NCBI RefSeq assembly: GCF_000818015.1
Contig: NZ_CP007511.1
Coordinates: 1,102,001 to 1,166,000 of the forward strand
DNA length: 64,000 nt
Reading direction: 5' to 3'
DNA from: Stutzerimonas balearica DSM 6083
Lineage (GTDB): Bacteria; Pseudomonadota; Gammaproteobacteria; Pseudomonadales; Pseudomonadaceae
A model generated the notes under the pieces. That model had not been told where the DNA came from and ran no database searches. It saw nothing but the letters and a program-made list of their open reading frames with translations. The stretch's first letter is position 1. Every line of letters begins with the position of its first letter. Below are positions 18,697 to 26,834 of the stretch, piece after piece. A program made the position numbers and the translations under genes.

Positions 18697-20577
18697 ATGA
18701 CAAAAACAACAAGGCAAGGAATCTTCCGGCCCACATCCCTTGCTCTCGCAATCGCGCTGAGCACTGCTGCACCGGCTTACGCGGTTACCTTCAATATCGG
18801 CGAGATCGAGGGGCAGTTCGACTCCTCCATGTCGATTGGCGCCAGCTGGGCGATGGACGATCCGGACATGGATCTGGTTGGTGCAGCCAATGGAGGAACT
18901 GGCTTTACTCAGACTGGCGATGATGGTCGTCTGAACTTCAAGAAGGGCGAGACCTTCTCGAAGATCTTCAAGGGCGTGCACGACCTGGAGCTGCGCTATC
19001 GCGACAGCGGCGCGTTCGTGCGCGGCAAGTACTGGTACGACTTCGAGCTTAAGGACGAGAGCCGCCTGTTCAAGGACATCAGCGACAGCAACCGCAAGGA
19101 AGCCGCCCAGTCTTCCGGCGCCGAGATCCTCGATGCGTTCCTCTATCACAACTATTACCTGGGCGAGCTGCCGGGCACCGTGCGGATCGGCCGGCAGGTG
19201 GTGAGTTGGGGTGAGAGCACCTTCATCGGCAACTCCATCAACTCGATCAACCCGCTGGACGCCGCGGCGTTCCGTCGCCCGGGCGCGGAGATCAAGGAAG
19301 GCCTGATTCCGGTCAACATGCTCTACGTCTCGCAGAGCCTGACCGACCGCCTGAGCATGGAGGCGTTCTATCAGCTGGAATGGGATCAGACGATTGTCGA
19401 TAACTGCGGAACGTTCTTCTCGGGAGCTGATGTCGCGGCGGATGGCTGTGACAATAATTACAACGTCGGGCCGGCTGCGCTTGCCTCGACATTGAACGGG
19501 CCATTGGGAGGCTTCGCCACGGCCGCCGGCGTTTCCTATTCCGACGAGGGCGTGATGATCCCGCGCGGTGGTGACCGTGATGCTCGTGACTCCGGTCAGT
19601 ATGGCCTGGCATTGCGCTGGCTTGGCGACAGCACCGAGTACGGTGCCTATTTCATGAACTATCACAGTCGTACGCCGATCGTGAGCACCCATACTGCCGG
19701 CCTTGGGACCTTTGCTGCTGCCCAAGGGGCTGGAGCTGCAGCCGGCCAAGCGGTAATCGAGTCGGTTGTGGCGCAGCTCGTGCAGGCAGGGATTCCGTTG
19801 GCTCAAGCAATTCCGATGGCTCAGCAGATGGCGGGAGGACTCGCTGCTCAGGCCGGCACCGCGATCGGCGGCGCGGTGTTGCTCGGCAACGGTCAGTACT
19901 ACTTGGAATATCCTGAAGACATCCAGCTTTACGGTTTGAGCTTCTCTACGACGTTGCCCACCGGCACAGCCTGGTCCGGTGAAATGAGTTACCGGCCTAA
20001 CGCGCCTATCCAGATCAATACCACCGACGTCACGCTTGAGCTAACTGACCCCACTCGGGCAGGGCTAGATAATCGCGGCTATAACCGCAAGGAAATCACC
20101 CAACTGCAAACTACCTTCACGCATTTCTTCGACCAGGTGCTGGGGGCGGAGCGCGTGACTGTGGTGGGCGAGATTGGTTACGCGCATGTTGGCGGACTGG
20201 AGAGTACAAGCGAGGTTCGCTATGGCCGCGACCCCAACTTCGGTACGCCTACCGACGCTGCCGCGCTGGCTGCCAACGGCTGGCATGGTTTCGTCACCGC
20301 CAACTCCTGGGGCTATCGCCTGCGCGCCATCGCCGACTACAACAACGTCTTCGCCGGCATCAACTTCAAGCCGAACCTGTCGTTCTCGCATGACGTCGAC
20401 GGCTACGGCCCGAACGGCCTCTTCAATGAGGGCGCCAAGGCAGTCAGCGTAGGGCTAGATGCTGAATATCAAAATACCTACACCGCCAGCCTGTCCTATA
20501 CCGACTTCTTCGGTGGCGACTACAACATGCTTACCGACCGTGACTTCCTGGCCTTCAGCGTAGGCGTCAACTTCTAA
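18697..20577 (+). CDS. DUF1302 family outer-membrane protein
   Basis: This is a 626-residue exported protein. A signal peptide of about 29 residues (MTKTTRQGIFRPTSLALAIA, cleavage after PAYA) is followed by beta-strand-rich sequence and a terminal Phe (SVGVNF), as in outer-membrane barrels. Features typical of DUF1302 are VRIGRQVVSWGESTF and ALRWLGDSTEYGAY. An Ala/Gly/Gln-rich insertion of about 60 residues lies near 331-395. The start is ATG 18697 with AGGAG upstream. DUF1302 proteins commonly pair with DUF1329 proteins, as here; a role in uptake or export of hydrophobic compounds is suspected but not shown by the sequence. Confidence 0.85.
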   Translation: MTKTTRQGIFRPTSLALAIALSTAAPAYAVTFNIGEIEGQFDSSMSIGASWAMDDPDMDLVGAANGGTGFTQTGDDGRLNFKKGETFSKIFKGVHDLELRYRDSGAFVRGKYWYDFELKDESRLFKDISDSNRKEAAQSSGAEILDAFLYHNYYLGELPGTVRIGRQVVSWGESTFIGNSINSINPLDAAAFRRPGAEIKEGLIPVNMLYVSQSLTDRLSMEAFYQLEWDQTIVDNCGTFFSGADVAADGCDNNYNVGPAALASTLNGPLGGFATAAGVSYSDEGVMIPRGGDRDARDSGQYGLALRWLGDSTEYGAYFMNYHSRTPIVSTHTAGLGTFAAAQGAGAAAGQAVIESVVAQLVQAGIPLAQAIPMAQQMAGGLAAQAGTAIGGAVLLGNGQYYLEYPEDIQLYGLSFSTTLPTGTAWSGEMSYRPNAPIQINTTDVTLELTDPTRAGLDNRGYNRKEITQLQTTFTHFFDQVLGAERVTVVGEIGYAHVGGLESTSEVRYGRDPNFGTPTDAAALAANGWHGFVTANSWGYRLRAIADYNNVFAGINFKPNLSFSHDVDGYGPNGLFNEGAKAVSVGLDAEYQNTYTASLSYTDFFGGDYNMLTDRDFLAFSVGVNF

Positions 20578-20669
20578 GGAGACAGTGTGCTGCCGGCGGC
20601 CGATGCCCGGTCGTCGGCCTAAAAATTTTCGGCCCGGTTGTCGAACACGATCAAGAGGAACTGGAACCT

Positions 20670-22031
20670 ATGAAAACAACAAGAAAGCTATTCAGTGTCT
20701 TGGCCTTTTCCCTGCTCGCGAGCAGCGTGATGGCGGCGGTATCCCAGGAAGAGGCCGCGAAACTCGGCGACTCGCTAACCCCGCTGGGCGCGGAGAAGGC
20801 GGGTAATGCCGACGGCACGATTCCGGCCTGGACGGGTGGCCTTTCAACCGATGCGGCGCCACTCAAGGGCGGGCACCTCACCAATCCGTTCAAGAATGAG
20901 CAGCCGAAGTTCGTGATCACGGCGCAGAACGTCGATCAGTACAAGGACAAGCTGACTGCCGGTCAGCTGGCCATGTTCAAGCGCTATCCGGAAACCTACA
21001 AAATCCGGGTATTCGAAACCCACCGCAGCGCAGCGCTGCCCGATTCGATCTACGAAGCCGCCAAGAAGAGTGCGCTGAACGCCGAGCTGGTGGAAGGTGG
21101 CAACGGTATCGCCAACTTCACGGAGAGCCGCTACTACGCATTCCCAATTCCGAAGAACGGCCTGGAAGTCATCTGGAACCACATCACCCGTTACCGCGGC
21201 GGCAATGTGCGCCGCAACATCGTGCAGGCGACCCCGCAGACGAATGGCAGCTACACGCTGGTGCACTTCGAAGACGAAGTCGCGTTCCCCAGCGATATGT
21301 CCGATCTGGATCCGGAACGCGCCAAGAATGCGCTGCTGTTCTTCAAGCAGCGCGTGACCGCTCCGTCGCGTCTGGCCGGTAACGTGCTGCTCGTGCACGA
21401 CTCGCTCGATCAGGTAAAGGACCCACGTCAGGCCTGGATCTACAACGCAGGTCAGCGTCGCGTTCGTCGCGCCCCGCAAGTCGCCTACGACGGCCCGGGT
21501 ACCGCTTCGGATGGCATGCGTACCACCGACAACTTCGACATGTTCAGCGGCGCGCCGGATCGCTACGACTGGAAGCTGATCGGCAAGAAGGAGCTGTATA
21601 TCCCCTATAACAGCTTCGATATCGCCTCCAGCGACCTCAAATACGACGATGTGATTAAGGCAGGCCACGTCAACCAGGACCTGGCGCGTTACGAATTGCA
21701 CCGTGTATGGGAGATCGAGGCCAACCTCAAGAGCGGTGAGCGCAACATCTACGCCAAGCGTCGCTTCTTCGTGGACGAGGACACCTGGACGATCGTCCAG
21801 TCCGAGCTTTACGACGGGCGTGGTCAGCTTTGGCGCGTGGGTGAGGGCCATATGCTGCAGTACTACCAGCACAAGGTTCCGGCCTACGCCTTCGAGGCGC
21901 TGTACGACATCATTTCCGGCCGCTATATCGCGATCGGCATGAGCAACGAGGAGAAGCCGTTCGACTGGGGCTACAAGGCATCGGCCGGCGACTTTACTCC
22001 TGCAGCGTTGCGCAACGCAGGTGTTCGCTGA
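20670..22031 (+). CDS. DUF1329 family exported protein
   Basis: This is a 453-residue periplasmic or outer-membrane-associated protein with a cleavable signal peptide (MKTTRKLFSVLAFSLLASS, cleavage near VMAA). The fold is related to LolA/LolB-type lipid-binding proteins by family knowledge; visible family stretches are LTPLGAEKAGNADGTIPAW, WIYNAGQRRVRRAP and RYDWKLIGKKELYIPYN. It starts 92 bases after the DUF1302 stop in the same direction and ends at a strong terminator, so the two form a two-gene unit. Substrate unknown. Confidence 0.88.
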   Translation: MKTTRKLFSVLAFSLLASSVMAAVSQEEAAKLGDSLTPLGAEKAGNADGTIPAWTGGLSTDAAPLKGGHLTNPFKNEQPKFVITAQNVDQYKDKLTAGQLAMFKRYPETYKIRVFETHRSAALPDSIYEAAKKSALNAELVEGGNGIANFTESRYYAFPIPKNGLEVIWNHITRYRGGNVRRNIVQATPQTNGSYTLVHFEDEVAFPSDMSDLDPERAKNALLFFKQRVTAPSRLAGNVLLVHDSLDQVKDPRQAWIYNAGQRRVRRAPQVAYDGPGTASDGMRTTDNFDMFSGAPDRYDWKLIGKKELYIPYNSFDIASSDLKYDDVIKAGHVNQDLARYELHRVWEIEANLKSGERNIYAKRRFFVDEDTWTIVQSELYDGRGQLWRVGEGHMLQYYQHKVPAYAFEALYDIISGRYIAIGMSNEEKPFDWGYKASAGDFTPAALRNAGVR

Positions 22032-22057
22032 TAGCGAGGTATCGCGCTGATGAATCG

Positions 22058-22083
22058 AGGCGGCCAATCGGCCGCCTTTTTTT
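22058..22083 (+). terminator. Terminator of the DUF1302-DUF1329 unit
   Basis: An 8-bp GC stem (AGGCGGCC / GGCCGCCT) with a 4-base loop is followed by seven T residues, 27 bases after the DUF1329 stop. Confidence 0.9.
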
Positions 22084-22243
22084 GTTGTGCTGAGCCAGCG
22101 GTGCTAGGTTCGCAAGAGCCCCAGGTTGCGGCTGTGATCGACAAACCCTTTCGTTTGCGGCAGTTTTGCCAAGGACGACAGCTTGATCGGCGCCCAGCGC
22201 CGTCGGTTCGATGGACTGAACAATTCCAACAAGAGATGCTGCC

Positions 22244-24865
22244 ATGTCCGTAAGCTTCCTGCCGGATGCCATGACTGGCGAGGCGCCAGCACAGGTGCCG
22301 GGGCCGGTGATTCCAAGGCTGCCGCCTGTTCACGTCGCGCGTCCGCGACTATCCGATGCGCTGCTTTCCTGTGATTGCCGCTTGCGACTGGTCTGTGCGC
22401 CGGCCGGCTTTGGCAAGAGCGTGCTGATGAGCGAGTGCGCCCGACAGGTGCCCGGCGACACCTTGCTGGTGTGGCTCGATATCGGCGGGCGCGCTCTTTC
22501 CGTCGACCAACTCTACGCGCGGCTTGCTGCCGCACTGGGACACCCGCCAGCGGCGGGGCAGTCACGCGAGGATGTCCTGCGGCTGTTGGGCCATGTGCGC
22601 CAGCCGCTCTGGATCATGCTCGACGACTATCCGCGCCAGCCAAGCCCCGAGTTGGACGAGTGCCTCGATATGCTGCTCGAATTCGGTCCCGAGTCGATCA
22701 GCTGGTGGGTAACCAGTCGCCGCCAACCCGCCTGGAAATTGCCGCGCCTTCTGCTTCAGGGGCATCTGTTCGAGTGCGAAGCCCAGGCACTCGCCTTTAC
22801 CCCCGATGAGCTCGGGCAGTTGCTGCGAGCGCATCGTTTGCAGCTGCCGGGGGACAGTTTCCAGCAGCTGCTGCAGGGGACGGAGGGCTGGCCGGCAGGT
22901 GTCTGCCTGTTGCTGCTCAATGCCGATGAACAAGCCGTGCGCGAACGCCTGGTAGCCGGCACGCCATTGCTGCGTGACTACGTGCAACGCGAAGTGCTCG
23001 ATGGACAGAGTGACGAGATCAGGCGTGCGCTGTTCGCGCTGGCGCGTTTGCCACGCTTTTCCGCCACGCTGTGCGATCACGTGCTCGACGGTATCGATGG
23101 GCGGATTCTGGAAACCCTGAGCACCTACCAGCTGTTCGTGCGCCAGATCGATAACTGCGGCGAGTGGTTTCGCCTGTGGCGGCCGCTGGCTCTACTGCTG
23201 CAGCGGCTGCCCGAAGCGGTTTCGTCCAGCCACATCCATCTGCGCGCCTGCCAATGGTTCGCCAGCCGCGACGAAATGCGCGAGGCGGTCGAGCACGCAC
23301 TGTGGGCTGGCCAGCCGGAAGTGGCGGCCAACTATCTGCAGCGCTACGGCCAGGAGCAACTGCTGATCGGCGACAACGTGTCGCATTTTCTGAAATGGCG
23401 CAGCCAGTTGCCGCAGGATCTGTTCGTCAGCACAACGCGCCTGATCGTGTTGCAAGGCTGGGCGCTGATCGTTTCGGCGCGCCTGGATGAAGTAGATGAA
23501 TGCCTCGCCGAACTGGCCAAGTTCTTTCCGCAGCCGGATGCGCGTCGCCAGGCCCAGCTGCTGGCGCATTGGCAGGCCCTGCGCGGTTTCGTGGCGCGCC
23601 TGAGGGGCGACCCCGCCGCCCGCGAGCATTGCTTGCAGGCGCTGGAGGTGCTGACCGATCATGCCTGGGCCCAGCGCGTGCTCTGCTATCAGACGTTGTG
23701 CCAGCAGGCTATGGCCGAGGGCTGTCTGGAGCTGGCACAGCATTACAACAGCGAGGGCATGAAGCTGGCGCGGCTCAAGGGCAGCGTCATCTACGAGACC
23801 ATGCTGAATGTGGACCGTGTCCAGTTGCTGGAGCTGACCGGCGAGTTCGAACGGGCTGTCGGGGTGCTGGACGAGGCCATCAGAATGCTGCGCGACACCG
23901 TGCGTCACAGCCCGATTATTGGGCGCCTGCAGTTGCTGCAGGGACACCTGCTCGCGTATCAGGGGCTCGACGATCCGGCGCGCGAAGCATTCCAGAAGGG
24001 GCGGGTGGAAACCGAGACCTGTGGCGACTCCTACACCTTCTTCGGTTATGTCGGGCTTGCCGAGCTGGCTGCACGCAACCACGAATTCACTGATGCCTAT
24101 CACTGGCTGCGGGAGGCCGAGCGGCTGACCCAATGGCGTCACGTTCCGGAGGCCCGCTTTCGCGGCATTCTGCGCTTGATGAATGGTGTCGCCTGGCTGC
24201 ACCAGGGCGATCTGGCCAAGGCGCGCAGCGCCATGCAGCAGGTATGCGAGCAGTACGCCGAGGGTGGGCACCTGGCGCCTTCCGGTTTCTACGAGTTGCT
24301 GCCACGCGCGAGGCGTTACCTGGCACTGCTGGATCTTCTCGAAGGGCGCCCCGAGCAGGCGGCGGCCGCATTGCGGCAGCTGATCGACGAGAACCTGCAG
24401 GCGCAACGACTCGGTCTTGCCTGTGAATGCCGCTTCACCCTGGCCGAAGCCTTGTTTGACCAGGGCGCGCTGAGCGAGGCCGAGCAGGAGTTGCGCAAAG
24501 CCCTTGGCGAGGCGCTGCGCCAACAACTGGTCAAGCCGTTGTACGAACTCCATCATCGGCAGCCGCAGTGGCTGGCGCGAATCCTGCCCGCCGCAACCAA
24601 GGGTGAGAGCCTGCGGGATCGTTTGCTGCAGTACGAGCGTTCGCCGGAGGACATGGTCGTTGCCAACGATGACATGCTGCTGAGCAACCGCGAGCTGACG
24701 GTGCTCCGGCTGATCGCCCAGGGCTGCTCCAACCAGGAGATCGCCGAGCAGCTGTTCATCTCGTTGCATACCGTCAAGACCCATGCACGACGGATCAATA
24801 CGAAACTCGGCGTGGCGCGCCGTACCCAGGCAGTTGCCAAGGCCAAGGCGCTCGCCTGGCTCTGA
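22244..24865 (+). CDS. MalT/AlkS-like LuxR-family transcriptional activator
   Basis: This is an 873-residue STAND-type regulator. The N-terminal ATPase has a Walker A loop VCAPAGFGKSVLMSE (about 48-62) and a Walker B-like LWIMLDDYP; the middle is helical and repeat-like (TPR-type sensor); the C-terminal 65 residues are a LuxR helix-turn-helix (LSNRELTVLRLIAQGCSNQE). MalT and AlkS-type proteins bind a small inducer and ATP, oligomerise and activate transcription. It follows the DUF1302-DUF1329 unit, so activation of those genes is a reasonable inference. It has its own spacer of about 210 bases. The start is ATG 22244 with AAGAGA upstream. Confidence 0.88.
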   Translation: MSVSFLPDAMTGEAPAQVPGPVIPRLPPVHVARPRLSDALLSCDCRLRLVCAPAGFGKSVLMSECARQVPGDTLLVWLDIGGRALSVDQLYARLAAALGHPPAAGQSREDVLRLLGHVRQPLWIMLDDYPRQPSPELDECLDMLLEFGPESISWWVTSRRQPAWKLPRLLLQGHLFECEAQALAFTPDELGQLLRAHRLQLPGDSFQQLLQGTEGWPAGVCLLLLNADEQAVRERLVAGTPLLRDYVQREVLDGQSDEIRRALFALARLPRFSATLCDHVLDGIDGRILETLSTYQLFVRQIDNCGEWFRLWRPLALLLQRLPEAVSSSHIHLRACQWFASRDEMREAVEHALWAGQPEVAANYLQRYGQEQLLIGDNVSHFLKWRSQLPQDLFVSTTRLIVLQGWALIVSARLDEVDECLAELAKFFPQPDARRQAQLLAHWQALRGFVARLRGDPAAREHCLQALEVLTDHAWAQRVLCYQTLCQQAMAEGCLELAQHYNSEGMKLARLKGSVIYETMLNVDRVQLLELTGEFERAVGVLDEAIRMLRDTVRHSPIIGRLQLLQGHLLAYQGLDDPAREAFQKGRVETETCGDSYTFFGYVGLAELAARNHEFTDAYHWLREAERLTQWRHVPEARFRGILRLMNGVAWLHQGDLAKARSAMQQVCEQYAEGGHLAPSGFYELLPRARRYLALLDLLEGRPEQAAAALRQLIDENLQAQRLGLACECRFTLAEALFDQGALSEAEQELRKALGEALRQQLVKPLYELHHRQPQWLARILPAATKGESLRDRLLQYERSPEDMVVANDDMLLSNRELTVLRLIAQGCSNQEIAEQLFISLHTVKTHARRINTKLGVARRTQAVAKAKALAWL

Positions 24866-24930
24866 GCGCGCAGCAAGCCAGGCCGCCCGAGGTATCGACG
24901 GCCGCGAAAATCCGTTCTGTTGTTATTGGT

Positions 24931-25206
24931 TTACGGGCGGGGACGCCAGAGGGCGGGGCGCAGTTCGCCCGCCGTGGGCAAGGGAGGCTCGCCGTACTCG
25001 ATCGCCAGGCTGAACTTCAGGCTGGTGATCAGGCGCTGCAGTTGCGTCTGATCGCGCCATTGCGCAGCGCTGATATACCGTTTGACCGCCACGCCTTGCG
25101 CCCCGGTCAGCGTCAGCAGAATGCTGCCGTCGGGTTTCTCGATACTGAAATTGACGTTGTAGCCTGGCTGAAAGGCGTCGCTGATCTCCTGAAACGAGCT
25201 TTTCAT
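24931..25206 (-). CDS. Small DUF3509-like protein
   Basis: This 91-residue protein has no signal peptide or membrane segment. The layout (short N-terminal FQEISDAFQPGYNVNF, a central VAVKRYISAAQW, acidic helix) resembles the small Pseudomonas DUF3509 proteins as I remember them. The start ATG 25206 has only a weak AGG upstream. It is convergent with the LuxR gene and not clearly in an operon. Function unknown. Confidence 0.65.
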   Translation of the reverse strand: MKSSFQEISDAFQPGYNVNFSIEKPDGSILLTLTGAQGVAVKRYISAAQWRDQTQLQRLITSLKFSLAIEYGEPPLPTAGELRPALWRPRP

Positions 25207-25304
25207 TGCGCAGTACCTGTGTGTAGTGGCTGCGACTAGAGACCTGCGGCAGTCGAGACAGTTTCATCGCCGGCTGCCGAGTGGTCCTGCACGGATGTCG
25301 CACC

Positions 25305-25562
25305 TCAGTCGGCTGTGCTGGAAAGCTCCGTCAGAACATCGGGGTTGCCCTTGAAGGCCTTGGCGAACACCTCTCGATTCTTCGCCATGAAGATGCCGAG
25401 CTCCTCGGCATGGCGCTCCTCGAGCGATGGCGCGGCGGCATGAAGCACTGCGGTGAGCGCTTCGGCCAGTTCCAGCATCTTGTCATGACGATCGGCTTCG
25501 GCTTTATCCATGAACAGGCGCTCCACATCCCGGCTACTGCGATAGACCACTTCGACGGCCAT
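25305..25562 (-). CDS. yebG: YebG family SOS-response protein
   Basis: This 85-residue protein matches E. coli YebG at the N terminus (MAVEVVYRSSRD, then KAEADRHDKMLELAEAL). YebG is DNA-damage inducible; its biochemical role is not established. The gene has GAGG six bases before the ATG and a near-consensus LexA box 28-43 bases upstream, consistent with SOS control. Confidence 0.87.
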   Translation of the reverse strand: MAVEVVYRSSRDVERLFMDKAEADRHDKMLELAEALTAVLHAAAPSLEERHAEELGIFMAKNREVFAKAFKGNPDVLTELSSTAD

Positions 25563-25589
25563 TGGCTACCTCGGTTAGGTTGGCAAATA

Positions 25590-25605
25590 CTGTTTGTATA
25601 TACAG
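25590..25605 (-). promoter_or_regulatory. LexA (SOS) box upstream of yebG
   Basis: CTGTTTGTATATACAG fits the gamma-proteobacterial LexA consensus CTG-N10-CAG with the alternating TATATA centre. It lies 28-43 bases upstream of the yebG start, where it would overlap the promoter. Confidence 0.88.
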
Positions 25606-25658
25606 CTTAATGGCCTTGCTGGCAGTTGGGAAGCCGCTGCGTGCCGGGGCTGCTCGGT

Positions 25659-26123
25659 TCAATCGGTAAATTCGCCCTCCAGGTCCGTGGCGCCAAAGCT
25701 GAGGGTACTGGCGCGATAGCCGCTGCGCAGGGTGGGAAGTGGCAGGCAGCTCTGCCAGCTGGCGCCTGCCTGCAGGTCGGCCGGAAGCGAGTAGTCCGGT
25801 TTCTCGAAGCTGCCTTGGGCGACATTCAGGCGTGAATTCGGTACGTAGGCGGCAATGCGCCAGCTGAGCTGGCTAACGCGCCTGTCGCTGTGATTGGTCA
25901 ACCGTGCCAGCAAGGGGCGGGCGGCCGGGCATTGCCTGGGCTCGTAACTTATCGTCACCTCGAGCCGTTCGAGCAGCCGTGCCTGCTGGCGGTCCTGCAG
26001 GATTGCCCAGCCAACCACCAGCGCGAAGGCCGCCGCAGCGCCCAGCGATATGGGCAGCGCGCGCAGCGGGTAGCGCAGCAACAGGATGAACCACAGGAGG
26101 ATGAGCAAGGCACCGATCAGCAT
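25659..26123 (-). CDS. Small two-helix membrane protein of unknown function
   Basis: This 154-residue protein has two hydrophobic segments at the N terminus (about 1-18 and 24-42) followed by a soluble domain of about 110 residues with conserved-looking pieces ARLTNHSDRRVSQLSWRIAAY and SYEPRQCPAARP. The beta-rich soluble part with an N-x-S pattern resembles Ig-like envelope domains, but I do not recognise the family. The start is ATG 26123, with AAAGGAG five bases upstream. It lies 62 bases downstream of dciA on the same strand. Confidence 0.75.
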   Translation of the reverse strand: MLIGALLILLWFILLLRYPLRALPISLGAAAAFALVVGWAILQDRQQARLLERLEVTISYEPRQCPAARPLLARLTNHSDRRVSQLSWRIAAYVPNSRLNVAQGSFEKPDYSLPADLQAGASWQSCLPLPTLRSGYRASTLSFGATDLEGEFTD

Positions 26124-26185
26124 GAGCGCTCCTTTGGCCAGAGCAGTGGCCCGCATGAGGGGCGGGCAACGTTCGCGCCGACAGA

Positions 26186-26641
26186 CTAGTCGCGTGGCAG
26201 GCCATGCGCCGCAAGGCGCTCCAGTGCGGCCCGCAGTCGCGGGTCGTCGATACCTTCGGCGCTGGCTTTTATGTGTTCCGCCGACGCTTGGGAAATCTGC
26301 GTCGGCTGACGAGGAGCCGGCCTTGTCGGTTGCGGAGGCTGCACGCGGAACAGAATACGTTGCAGGCCGGCAAATGCCTCGTGCGTCTCCAGCTGGCGCT
26401 GCAGGCGACGCTGCTGATAACGCAGGCGCGTCGCCCAGTGCCCATCGGTGATGATCAGCAGCAAGCAGCCCTCGCGCCACGAGGCTACCCGGCAGTGAGG
26501 ACGCGCAGCGGGTTGCAGCTGGCTTTCGACGATCTGCTGCAGCCGGTCGAGTCGTTGCGCTTCGCCGAAAAGCGCTCGCAGCGGCTTGGCTTCGCGCAGA
26601 AGAACCAGCGGGGGGCGTGCGGTGAGAGGGCGCAATGCCAT
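26186..26641 (-). CDS. dciA: DciA family helicase-loading protein (DUF721)
   Basis: This 151-residue protein matches the DUF721/DciA pattern: N-terminal KH-like domain with LRALFGEAQRLDRLQQIVESQLQP and the GCLLLIITDGHWATRLRYQQ core, then a basic, disordered C-terminal tail. DciA loads the replicative helicase DnaB in bacteria that lack DnaC. The start is ATG 26641; the longer frame to 26728 is Pro/Arg-rich and not family-like. It is divergent from secA, the conserved position in Pseudomonas. Confidence 0.85.
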   Translation of the reverse strand: MALRPLTARPPLVLLREAKPLRALFGEAQRLDRLQQIVESQLQPAARPHCRVASWREGCLLLIITDGHWATRLRYQQRRLQRQLETHEAFAGLQRILFRVQPPQPTRPAPRQPTQISQASAEHIKASAEGIDDPRLRAALERLAAHGLPRD

Positions 26642-26834
26642 TACGGTAGCGTCTCGAGGTTGCCGGGCTCTGGATGGTAGCAAAAGGGATGGGGCGTCGC
26701 AGGCTGGCGGCGGGCTGCCGCTGCGCAACCGTGCCGCTTTTCACGAGTACGTTTCCGAGTAGAATGCCCCCTTTGCACGCGGGGCCAGCCGGCGCCGTCG
26801 TGCCTCCATCCCCAGCATGGAAACCCTTTTCGAT

